This document shows, in pieces, positions 1 to 6,083 of a stretch of DNA of 8,680 bases. The notes beneath the pieces were generated by a model that saw nothing but the letters and a program-made list of their open reading frames with translations, did no database searches and was not told the origin of the DNA. The stretch comes from Helicobacteraceae bacterium (lineage in GTDB: Bacteria; Campylobacterota; Campylobacteria; Campylobacterales; Sulfurimonadaceae): contig JALUJE010000206.1 in the NCBI GenBank assembly GCA_027057185.1, positions 1 to 8,680 on the forward strand. The letters run 5' to 3'. A program made the position numbers and the translations under genes. Each line of letters opens with the position of its first letter. Position 1 is the stretch's first letter.

Positions 1-871
1 CTTCTACTCCAATATGTTCTAAAAACGCTTTCATAAAACGCTTAGGAAGCGGCAAAGCGGTAGAAAGCAGCTTATTCGTATTTAAAAATACATGTAATGC
101 TTTATGCGGCAAAAAATCAATACCGATCTCCCCTTTGTTCCAGTACAGCGATGCACTAAGTACTGCCGGACCGCTAATGCCTTTATGCGTAAAGAGCATC
201 TCTTCTTCGAGAGTTTTACTGCCGACAGTAATGACAACATTGCAGCTAATACCGCTTAGCGACTTCATCCAGAACTGCTCCGTCTGCAAGGTCAACCCTA
301 CCAATGCCGGTGTAAAAGGAGCTGTCCTAAGCTGCAGGTTCTGAGCCAGATGCAAGCCGATGGCACTTGCACCGATACTACGGTAACTCTCGCCACCGGT
401 GGCAATTACAAGTGTCCGAGCATAAAACTCCCCTCGGTTCGTCATCACCAAATATCCTCCCGATACCACCGAAACCGACGCTATTGTGGTCTCATAAAAA
501 AATTTGACACCCTGCGCACGTTGAAGTAGCAGCGACACGATCTCTTCGGCACCGTATCGACAAAAATAATAACGAGATTTACGCAGCTCTAAGGCTATGG
601 CATGCGCCTGCAACAGTGCCAGTAGATCCTCGTTACCAAATTGTTGGAACACGGTGGTAACAAATTCAGAGTCTGCTAAAAAATTCTCAGAAGTTACCCT
701 CACATTGGTCACATTGCACTTACCGCCGCCGGAAATTCCAAGCTTTTTTCCTGCTTGGGCATTACCTTCAATCACACCAATACGCATATGGCTCTTCTCA
801 GAGAGTTCGGCGGCACACATCAACCCACTGGCTCCGGCACCCAAGATTAACACGTCACATGTAGTTTTCAT
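1..871 (-). CDS. HI0933/BaiN-family FAD-dependent oxidoreductase, partial (C-terminus outside window)
   Basis: The reading frame is open from an ATG at 871 down to the window edge, giving 290 codons. The family is usually about 390-410 residues, so roughly the last quarter is missing. Visible landmarks, in order, are an N-terminal dinucleotide-binding Rossmann motif GAGASG (residues 11-16), an acidic residue ending the second strand (VIEG, 33-36), and the family signature GKKLGISGGGKCNVTN (41-56). Further on come ATGGESYRSIGASA (157-170), the TPALVGL segment (187-193) and THKGISGPAVL (228-238). These mark the HI0933-like flavoproteins (E. coli YhiN, clostridial BaiN); the true substrate is unknown for most members, so none is assigned. 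The protein should be cytosolic and bind FAD. It diverges from rimO across a gap of about 53 bases. No convincing Shine-Dalgarno sequence precedes the ATG, but the Rossmann motif sits at the normal distance from it. Family assignment is secure; the reaction is unknown. Confidence 0.9.
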   Translation of the reverse strand, partial: MKTTCDVLILGAGASGLMCAAELSEKSHMRIGVIEGNAQAGKKLGISGGGKCNVTNVRVTSENFLADSEFVTTVFQQFGNEDLLALLQAHAIALELRKSRYYFCRYGAEEIVSLLLQRAQGVKFFYETTIASVSVVSGGYLVMTNRGEFYARTLVIATGGESYRSIGASAIGLHLAQNLQLRTAPFTPALVGLTLQTEQFWMKSLSGISCNVVITVGSKTLEEEMLFTHKGISGPAVLSASLYWNKGEIGIDFLPHKALHVFLNTNKLLSTALPLPKRFMKAFLEHIGVE

Positions 872-894
872 AAGCGCAAGCATATCGCATACGC

Positions 895-900
895 TATAAT
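895..900 (+). promoter_or_regulatory. Predicted sigma70 -10 box for rimO-tilS
   Basis: A perfect TATAAT lies in the divergent gap, 24 bases upstream of the preferred rimO ATG, so transcription would start near 906-908 and leave a leader of about 18 bases. No -35 hexamer is recognisable at the usual 16-18 base spacing. That is common in Campylobacterota, where the -35 element is weakly conserved. A start near 906 would exclude the upstream ATG at 904 from the transcript, which supports initiation at 925. Confidence 0.6.
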
Positions 901-914
901 GTCATGATTAAAAC

Positions 915-920
915 AAGGAA
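915..920 (+). promoter_or_regulatory. Shine-Dalgarno sequence deciding the rimO start
   Basis: AAGGAA, followed by a short 4-base spacer, precedes the ATG at 925. The alternative in-frame ATG at 904 has no purine-rich site in front of it and overlaps the predicted transcription start. The protein from 925 also begins like other RimO proteins, with the SLGCTKN motif about ten residues in. Confidence 0.6.
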
Positions 921-924
921 TAAG

Positions 925-2238
925 ATGAGCAAAACAGTACATATTGTCTCATTGGGATGTACCAAAAATCTGGTCGACACCGAAGTCATGATGGGACGGC
1001 TCCAATACTATGATATGACCCAAGATGCCACTGATGCCGACGTCATTATTGTCAATACCTGCGGGTTTATTGATGCAGCAAAAGAGGAGTCGCTCAATAC
1101 CGTACTCAGGCTGCACGAACAGCGCAAAGAGGCGTCGGTTCTGGTGATGGCAGGCTGTCTTTCGGAGCGCTACCAGAAGCAGCTGTCTGAGGAGCTTCCA
1201 GAAGTAGATATCTTTACGGGAGTAGGAGATTATGATAAGATTGATGAGCTGTTGGCACACAAACAGAGCCGCTTCAGTAAGGAGGTGTATCTCATTGACG
1301 GCGAAGAACGGGTCGTTACCGGCTCGACATACCACGCGTATATTAAACTCTCAGAAGGATGCAATCAGCAGTGCAGTTTTTGTGCTATTCCCTCGTTTAA
1401 AGGTGCGCTGAATTCTCGTCATCTTGAGTCCATTTCCCGTGAAGTCGAAGCTCTGGTCGCCAAAGGCTACTACGACTTTAGTTTTGTCTCGCAAGACTCC
1501 AGCTCCTACCTGCGGGATCAAAACGTTCATGATGGACTGATTCACCTTATCAAACGTATTGAGTGTATCGAAGGGGTCAAAAGTGCGCGGATTCTCTATC
1601 TGTACCCCTCAACCACAAGTCCAAAACTCATTCAAGCCATTGGTGCCTCTGCAATATTTCACAACTATTTTGATATGCCCATTCAGCACAGTGATCCAAC
1701 CATGCTACGCATTATGAAACGAGGCATTGGTGCCAAGCAGACACTGACTCTGCTCAAACAGATGCGTGCCCTTCCCAACAGTTTTGTACGTACGAGCTTT
1801 ATTGTCGGACACCCTCAAGAGAGTATGGCGATGTTTGAACAAATGTGCACTATTGCCGCCACGTTTGGCTTTGACCGTATCAATGTTTTTAGTTACTCCG
1901 ATGAAGAAGACACCCCAGCCTATCTCATGACTCAGAAAGTCGATGCCGATACTATTGCTCAACGCGCCCAGACTCTGGGTGATGTTGCGGATGAAGTCAC
2001 CCAAAAAAGTCTGCAATCGCTCGTAGGTAAGGAGACAGACCTTGTTATTGATGCTCCAAGCCAAGAGCATGAATACCTGCTCAGTGCCCGGGCACTGCAC
2101 TGGGCACCGGAAATTGACGGTGAAATATATGTTAATGAACATGAGCTTGAAACACCGCTTGAATACGGCGTAATCTATCGCGCCCGCATTACCGATATTG
2201 CCGGAGATAAACTACTTGCCTGTGTCATTGCATCATGA
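925..2238 (+). CDS. rimO: Ribosomal protein S12 (Asp) methylthiotransferase RimO
   Basis: RimO is a radical-SAM enzyme that adds a methylthio group to the beta-carbon of a conserved aspartate of ribosomal protein S12, using two [4Fe-4S] clusters; it acts in the cytosol. The protein has 437 residues, normal for the family. The N-terminal methylthiotransferase domain carries its three cluster cysteines at C12 (SLGCTKN), C46 (NTCGF) and C78 (AGCLS). The radical-SAM CxxxCxxC triad is C146, C150 and C153 in SEGCNQQCSFCAIPSFKG, the RimO version of this motif. The segment DMPIQHSDPTMLRIMKRG is also typical. The last 65 or so residues match a TRAM domain, which in RimO binds S12. An in-frame ATG exists at 904, but 925 has the better ribosome site. 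The 3' end overlaps the start of tilS, implying co-translation. RimO is preferred over MiaB because of SLGCTKNLVD, NTCGFID and the IPSFKG motif. Confidence 0.95.
   Translation: MSKTVHIVSLGCTKNLVDTEVMMGRLQYYDMTQDATDADVIIVNTCGFIDAAKEESLNTVLRLHEQRKEASVLVMAGCLSERYQKQLSEELPEVDIFTGVGDYDKIDELLAHKQSRFSKEVYLIDGEERVVTGSTYHAYIKLSEGCNQQCSFCAIPSFKGALNSRHLESISREVEALVAKGYYDFSFVSQDSSSYLRDQNVHDGLIHLIKRIECIEGVKSARILYLYPSTTSPKLIQAIGASAIFHNYFDMPIQHSDPTMLRIMKRGIGAKQTLTLLKQMRALPNSFVRTSFIVGHPQESMAMFEQMCTIAATFGFDRINVFSYSDEEDTPAYLMTQKVDADTIAQRAQTLGDVADEVTQKSLQSLVGKETDLVIDAPSQEHEYLLSARALHWAPEIDGEIYVNEHELETPLEYGVIYRARITDIAGDKLLACVIAS
2203..2206 (+). promoter_or_regulatory. Shine-Dalgarno sequence for tilS inside rimO
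   Basis: GGAG (within GGAGATAA) lies 9 bases before an in-frame TTG at 2216. No in-frame ATG exists near the tilS N-terminus. The farther TTG at 2198 has no comparable site upstream. This makes TTG 2216 the most likely start, with 2222 (GTG) and 2228 (TTG) as weaker alternatives. Confidence 0.5.
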
Positions 2239-3214
2239 AACGCTCACAGCACTTCATAACACAAAAAATCTGTTAGCCTTTTCTGGCGGCAGTGATTCAA
2301 GTGCACTGTTTCATCTATTACAACAGCAGGGTATTGCCTTTGACATTATTCATGTCAACTACCACACACGAGAACAAAGTAACATCGAAGCACATCATGC
2401 CCGCAGAATTGCTGCAACACATGATAAAAAATGCTTTATCAAAGATGTGAGCCTCACATCCTCAAACTTTGAACATCGTGCCCGCAATAAGCGTTATGCA
2501 TTTTTTCACGAGATCATATGCCAACACGGTTACGAAACGCTCATTACCGCCCATCAGCTCAATGACCGTCTGGAGTGGTTTTTCATGCAGCTGTGTAAAG
2601 GCTCAGGGCTTTACGAACTGGTCGGCATGGAACAGATAGAGCAGCGTGAAGACTACATGCTGGTACGTCCACTGTTACATGTCACGTCTCATGCCATCAT
2701 GCAGTACCTTGCAGAGCACAAGATTGAGTATTTTATTGATGAGAGCAACAGCGACGGACATTTTTTGCGCAATCATTTTCGAGAACACTACGCCACACCG
2801 ATGCTACAGACCTACGCCGGCGGTATCGCCAAAAGTTTTACCCTGCTAGAAGAAGATATTGACACGTTGATTCACGATGCCGATATTTTTCATGTCAACC
2901 GGCTCAGCTACTTTACCTGTCCGGGCAATCGACGTTCAACAGTGATTGTTATTGATAAAATACTCAAAACGCGAGGCTGCGTCATGTCGGGTCACGAAAA
3001 AGATCTGTTGAAACACTCCAATACGCTTGTCGTTGCCAGAAAATTTGTTGTCGTTATCGCAGAATCCTACTGTTTTATTGCCCCTTACATCAAAACCGTT
3101 ATGAGCAAAGCGTTTAAAGAACGCTGCCGTATACTCAACATTGAACCAAAACTTCGCGGGTATCTCTTTAGCGATACTGACAGCTTTGAGCGCGTCAAGT
3201 CACTCTTTGGGTAA
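2216..3214 (+). CDS. tilS: tRNA(Ile)-lysidine synthetase TilS
   Basis: TilS uses ATP and lysine to convert the wobble C34 of the tRNA-Ile2 (CAU) anticodon to lysidine. This switches both amino-acid identity and codon reading from methionine/AUG to isoleucine/AUA, and it is normally essential. The N-terminal PP-loop ATPase motif SGGSDS is at residues 23-28. It is followed by HVNYHTRE (46-53), TAHQLNDRLEWFFMQLCKGSGL (from 111; compare the usual AHHxDDxxET...RGSGL), RPLL (151-154) and DESNSDGHFLRNHFRE (175-190), which matches the family's DxSN...RN motif. At about 332 residues it is the short form seen in Campylobacterota, without the longer C-terminal domains of E. coli TilS. The start is judged to be TTG 2216, overlapping the rimO end by 23 bases, so it is probably translated by coupling. 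The 3' end overlaps the convergent PilO-like gene by 15 bases. Confidence 0.92.
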   Translation: MPVSLHHETLTALHNTKNLLAFSGGSDSSALFHLLQQQGIAFDIIHVNYHTREQSNIEAHHARRIAATHDKKCFIKDVSLTSSNFEHRARNKRYAFFHEIICQHGYETLITAHQLNDRLEWFFMQLCKGSGLYELVGMEQIEQREDYMLVRPLLHVTSHAIMQYLAEHKIEYFIDESNSDGHFLRNHFREHYATPMLQTYAGGIAKSFTLLEEDIDTLIHDADIFHVNRLSYFTCPGNRRSTVIVIDKILKTRGCVMSGHEKDLLKHSNTLVVARKFVVVIAESYCFIAPYIKTVMSKAFKERCRILNIEPKLRGYLFSDTDSFERVKSLFG

Positions 3215-3727
3215 CGTTGCGTAAATTTTTAGCGTAAAACTCGAACGAATGACATTGCCTTCGCGCTCAAAACGGATAGGAAAGTTAATGTTGATAATCC
3301 AGTCACTTTTATTAATACTCTCTAAAAAAGCGTAAAAACTACTGGGAGAATCAATTTTTGAGGTCGCATTGACCTCATAGACGCTAAAGCCCTCTTCGTC
3401 TTCTGCGGGTAAGAGTTTCTGTAGCTGTAGACTCTCAAAATAGACACGGTTTATCTTAACAAAACGCTCCGCATCAAAAAGGTTGTCGTACGCAGCAATG
3501 GTATGCTTGTGTTGCGACTGTAATGCTTGTAATGTTTCTAGAATCTCATCATGCCACTGGTTATACTGTGCCTCATTCGCCTCATATTTTTTTATCTCCA
3601 ACCGCTCAATGCGATAATTTTTTCCTTCCGGAATCAGGGCAAAAAAAGCAAACAGTAATACAAATATCAATAACACTACCGAAAGAATGAGCAGATAGAT
3701 ATTTTGTCGTGAAATACTCAATTTCAT
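3200..3727 (-). CDS. PilO-like inner-membrane protein (PilMNO-type module)
   Basis: The protein has 175 residues. It has a short cytoplasmic N-terminus, one strongly hydrophobic membrane segment (about residues 10-32), and a charged helical stretch likely to form a coiled coil (about 36-75). The C-terminal alpha/beta domain holds the segment SPSSFYAFLESINKSDWIIN (127-146), then two amphipathic strands (NINFPIRF, VIRSSFTLKIYA). That order, including the S.xxFYxFLxxI helix followed by a strand pair, is the layout of PilO/GspM ferredoxin-like periplasmic domains. This is a fold-level inference; a sequence search might return only 'hypothetical protein'. It is the last gene of the operon. Its ATG overlaps the TGA of the PilN-like gene (ATGA, 4 bases) and is preceded by GAGGAAG. 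It should pair with the PilN-like protein as a heterodimer in the periplasm. The function may be flagellar-motor scaffold rather than pilus. Confidence 0.75.
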   Translation of the reverse strand: MKLSISRQNIYLLILSVVLLIFVLLFAFFALIPEGKNYRIERLEIKKYEANEAQYNQWHDEILETLQALQSQHKHTIAAYDNLFDAERFVKINRVYFESLQLQKLLPAEDEEGFSVYEVNATSKIDSPSSFYAFLESINKSDWIININFPIRFEREGNVIRSSFTLKIYATLPKE

Positions 3728-4236
3728 AATGCTTCCTCATCCAAATAGTTGGTAGAAACAAAACGATACCAACCGTTTTCTAACGGATAAAAGTCACTGT
3801 AAGTTTTATGAAAAATGGAGCGTAGCGGCGCTTGAAGTAAAAATTCATATACCTCTTTATTGGGCGTAATCCCGTAAAGAATAAGGGCATGCTTCTGCAG
3901 TACCGCTTTGGAGAGCGTGATACGTTCGGGAACCAGATCGAAAAGATTTTTAATGCTATCTTTTAACACCGTATTGGAAGTGGTAATTTTTTGAAAGTGT
4001 GCAGCACTTTTTTTAATAGTGCGAATCTCTTTTTGCATCATGACAATGCTCCTATTGGTATCGGCAATGCGCTGATTGATGGCTGTGACTTCCTGAGAAA
4101 ATTGATGACTTTTATAAAGCAAAAACCCATATGTTGCAAACAAAATAACCAGTGTCATGGTAAAAAAGAAAAAGACCAGCTTTAACTCCGGCGTCACGAT
4201 CTTTTTTGGGCGCGGCGTAATAAAACTATAGCGCAT
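3724..4236 (-). CDS. PilN-like inner-membrane protein (PilMNO-type module)
   Basis: The protein has 170 residues. A cytoplasmic tail of about 18 residues with basic and proline residues (FITPRPKK) precedes one membrane helix (about 19-41). A predicted coiled coil follows (about 45-82), then a compact domain. The part IKNLFDLVPERITLSKAV (95-112), the strand HALILYGITPN, the helix EVYEFLLQAPL and then IFHKTYSDFYPL follow the characteristic order of PilN/GspL-C domains (LxxLxxLxPxxIxLxx, a strand ending in G, then a helix with FLxxL). The usual PilN N-terminal INLLP motif that docks into PilM is absent; the YSFITPRP stretch occupies its place. Start ATG 4236 is preceded by GAGGTG and overlaps the PilM-like gene end by 11 bases. 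The assignment rests on architecture, motif order and position between PilM-like and PilO-like genes. Confidence 0.78.
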   Translation of the reverse strand: MRYSFITPRPKKIVTPELKLVFFFFTMTLVILFATYGFLLYKSHQFSQEVTAINQRIADTNRSIVMMQKEIRTIKKSAAHFQKITTSNTVLKDSIKNLFDLVPERITLSKAVLQKHALILYGITPNKEVYEFLLQAPLRSIFHKTYSDFYPLENGWYRFVSTNYLDEEAL

Positions 4237-5251
4237 GCTGCACCTCTTCCATACTGAGCGTCAATAACTCATCGGCAATATTAACGTGACGAATGACTAC
4301 CGTCAAAAAAAGCTCTTCTTCCAAATAGCGTTTTAAATCATCGCCTGAGTCATTGGCATCGGCAATATAGACACTCTCTATAAATTCACTGCGATAGGTT
4401 GCATCTTTGTAATAGTGTTCAAGGCGCTTTTGAATGATAAGAAAATGTTGGTAACTGATGCCAAAATCGTCCATGGAAGGGGCGATAACCTGCATGGCAC
4501 CGGTATCACTTTCTAAAGAAAAATCCGGTGTCTCATCGGTAAAATCTTCGAGCTCGTGAATGGCATCGAGATCTTCAAGATCGGAGAGATCATCCAGAGC
4601 ATCCAGCTCATCAATACTGATGCCATCGTCATCCTGCGGTTCCTCTTCCAGATCAAACACGACGTCTTCTTCCTCTTCTTTGTCATCAAATGCCGTGTCT
4701 GTAGTACCGCTGTCAACATGCTCAAATGAGCCAAATAGTAACGAAGAATGTTGAAAAATTGCCATTGCCAGATAGTCACCATATATCAATATATACAGCT
4801 GAGCCTTGGCATCTATTTTATCATTGTAAAGCCGTTCAAGCAGTGTAAATGGAGAAAAAATAAAATCCACTCCAAAACCTTGAAACGTCTTTTCAATTAC
4901 GTTGAGTTCATGCTTTGAACTGTAGAGCATGTAATTGCCACGAATGCATAAAGTCTTCGAGAGTGAGACGTCGGCATATTTTTGTGCCTGATGGCGATGA
5001 CATGTCGGAATGATCCCCTGATTTATTCCGTTATTCAATACACTAATGTAGTAAAACGGAGTTTCTGCAATTGCCTCTTGTACAAAATCGTACAGCTCCG
5101 AAGCAATTTGTGAGGACTCAAACTCTACGCGACTCATCGCCGAATTGCCGCCATGCTGAGTCACAATACTCACCTCAACTTTTTTTTTGAGAACAATAAT
5201 AACGACATAAACTTTGGCATATAAGCGTTCAAACACTCTACTGAGTCTCAT
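4226..5251 (-). CDS. PilM-like actin-fold cytoplasmic protein with acidic insert (PilMNO-type module)
   Basis: The protein has 341 residues from the preferred ATG at 5251; an ATG at 5284 would add 11. No membrane helix or signal peptide is convincing, although residues 14-21 are hydrophobic. Strand-rich N-terminal sequence, the segment QLYILIYGDYLAMAIFQHSSLLFGSFEH (151-178, reading like the 'I.I....I.l.v...g.l.f.R' strands of PilM/GspL) and a C-terminal helix-strand pattern (FLIIQKRLEHYYK, FIESVYIADAN, DLKRYLEEEL) fit an ASKHA/actin-like fold. The Asp/Glu-rich insert spans about 180-249. No phosphate-1, phosphate-2 or adenosine motif of ATP-binding PilM is recognisable, so it may be a non-hydrolysing scaffold. 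It precedes PilN- and PilO-like genes in the canonical M-N-O order, which is strong contextual support. Sequence similarity alone is weak. It presumably binds the cytoplasmic tail of the PilN-like protein. Confidence 0.65.
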   Translation of the reverse strand: MRLSRVFERLYAKVYVVIIVLKKKVEVSIVTQHGGNSAMSRVEFESSQIASELYDFVQEAIAETPFYYISVLNNGINQGIIPTCHRHQAQKYADVSLSKTLCIRGNYMLYSSKHELNVIEKTFQGFGVDFIFSPFTLLERLYNDKIDAKAQLYILIYGDYLAMAIFQHSSLLFGSFEHVDSGTTDTAFDDKEEEEDVVFDLEEEPQDDDGISIDELDALDDLSDLEDLDAIHELEDFTDETPDFSLESDTGAMQVIAPSMDDFGISYQHFLIIQKRLEHYYKDATYRSEFIESVYIADANDSGDDLKRYLEEELFLTVVIRHVNIADELLTLSMEEVQHAL

Positions 5252-6083
5252 CGATCTCCTTACAAAGCGGATGCGCTTTGACATATTGTTCTAACTTGGT
5301 CGCATTGGCAAGCTTGGTATAAATCTGTGTACTCACCATTGAAGCATGCCCCAAAAGCTCACTGACATCGGCAATACGCGCACTATTGTTAAGCAGTACC
5401 GTAGCATACGAGTGGCGCAATTGATGCGGTGTTGCTTTAATACCAATCGTTTTAAACGATTTTGTTACGATATATCTTAAACTACTTATCCTTAATTTTT
5501 CACCATCTTTCTCAAAAAGATACGTAGAAGGTGTCTCGATTTTTTGATAATGCTCCAGTAACTGCTTCAAAGACGGTGGCAGCGGTACCTCACGCTCCCG
5601 TCTGCCTTTACCTTCAATGCGTACGACAGACGTCCCGATATTTTCCAGCCGCAGCGATGCCAGCTCCGAAATACGCAATCCTAACAGATAGAGGGTAAGG
5701 ATCACACACTTATCCACTAATTCAAGAGATGCCACCGCCTGCATAATATGCTCATGCGCGATTGGTTTTGGCAGTGTTTGCGCCACTTTAATACTCTCGT
5801 CACCCTGAAGCGATACCGGTTCACCTACATCGTTTAAATACTCGCAAAAAGAGCGTAACGCACTGAGTTTTTTAGCAATGGTTTTAGACTGTTGTGATGC
5901 AATTTTCATACGGTACGCCATAATATTTAGCACTGTCTCACGAGCAAGAGTCTCCTGCTCAATCATTGTAAATGCTTCTTTAAAAACATCATCGTATGTT
6001 TTAACGGTTAATTCCGAGTACCCTCGAAATTGCTTAAGATAGTCAAAAAAATCGACCTTATAGCGCTCAAGTGACTTTTTCAT
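5238..6083 (-). CDS. XerC/XerD-type tyrosine recombinase
   Basis: Tyrosine recombinases of this group resolve chromosome dimers at dif with FtsK, or act as integrases. The protein has 281 residues. The N-terminal SAM-like core-binding domain spans about 5-95 (FFDYLKQFRGYSELTVKTYDD is typical), followed by the catalytic domain. All catalytic residues are visible: R137 (LGLRISELASL), K159 (EGKGRRER), H220 and R223 (HQLRHSYAT), H246 (LGHASMVST) and nucleophile Y255 (IYTKL). It is near the XerC/XerD length and clearly shorter than the XerH proteins of Helicobacter and Campylobacter (about 355-360 residues from memory), so no symbol is given. Its start overlaps the TPR-like gene by 17 bases without an obvious ribosome site, implying coupling. 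Embedding in a housekeeping operon, with no integrase-type neighbours or attachment repeats, favours a chromosomal Xer over a mobile-element integrase. Confidence 0.92.
   Translation of the reverse strand: MKKSLERYKVDFFDYLKQFRGYSELTVKTYDDVFKEAFTMIEQETLARETVLNIMAYRMKIASQQSKTIAKKLSALRSFCEYLNDVGEPVSLQGDESIKVAQTLPKPIAHEHIMQAVASLELVDKCVILTLYLLGLRISELASLRLENIGTSVVRIEGKGRREREVPLPPSLKQLLEHYQKIETPSTYLFEKDGEKLRISSLRYIVTKSFKTIGIKATPHQLRHSYATVLLNNSARIADVSELLGHASMVSTQIYTKLANATKLEQYVKAHPLCKEIDETQ
5256..5261 (-). promoter_or_regulatory. Shine-Dalgarno sequence for the PilM-like gene, inside the recombinase gene
   Basis: AAGGAG on the minus strand lies 4 bases before the ATG at 5251, within the last codons of the upstream recombinase (Cys-Lys-Glu-Ile). 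The alternative ATG at 5284 has no such site. This fixes the likely start at 5251 and gives a 14-base overlap with the recombinase gene. Confidence 0.65.

Noticed and set aside
135..899. Two plus-strand open frames (135-344 and 597-899) that would fill the left edge
   Set aside because: They are antisense to the HI0933/BaiN-type flavoprotein, whose motifs (GAGASG, SGGGKCNVTN, THKGISGPA) are unmistakable on the minus strand.
904..924. Upstream ATG at 904 as the rimO start
   Set aside because: It overlaps the predicted transcription start, has no ribosome site, and gives seven extra residues (MIKTRNK) not expected in the family; ATG 925 has AAGGAA in front.
1705..2142. Long open frame on the minus strand opposite rimO (145 codons), together with others at 949-1335 and 1351-1545
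   Set aside because: They lie entirely within the intact, conserved rimO gene, have no ribosome site or recognisable domain, and their composition follows from the codon pattern of rimO.
3150..3260. Possible bidirectional terminator between tilS and the PilO-like gene
   Set aside because: Only A/T-rich stretches without a stable GC stem adjoining a T run were found.
4513..4782. Minus- and plus-strand frames over the acidic insert (4513-4782 and the serine-rich 4560-4754)
   Set aside because: They are alternate-frame readings of the repetitive Asp/Glu codons of the PilM-like gene; the serine-rich product is just the complement of GAT/GAA/GAG codons.
5252..5284. Upstream ATG at 5284 as the start of the PilM-like gene
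   Set aside because: No ribosome site precedes it and it would overlap the recombinase by 47 bases, while AAGGAG stands directly before ATG 5251.
5238..6083. Possibility that the tyrosine recombinase marks an integrated mobile element
   Set aside because: No direct repeats, tRNA target, phage or plasmid genes or composition break were seen, and the gene is interlocked with operon neighbours on both sides.
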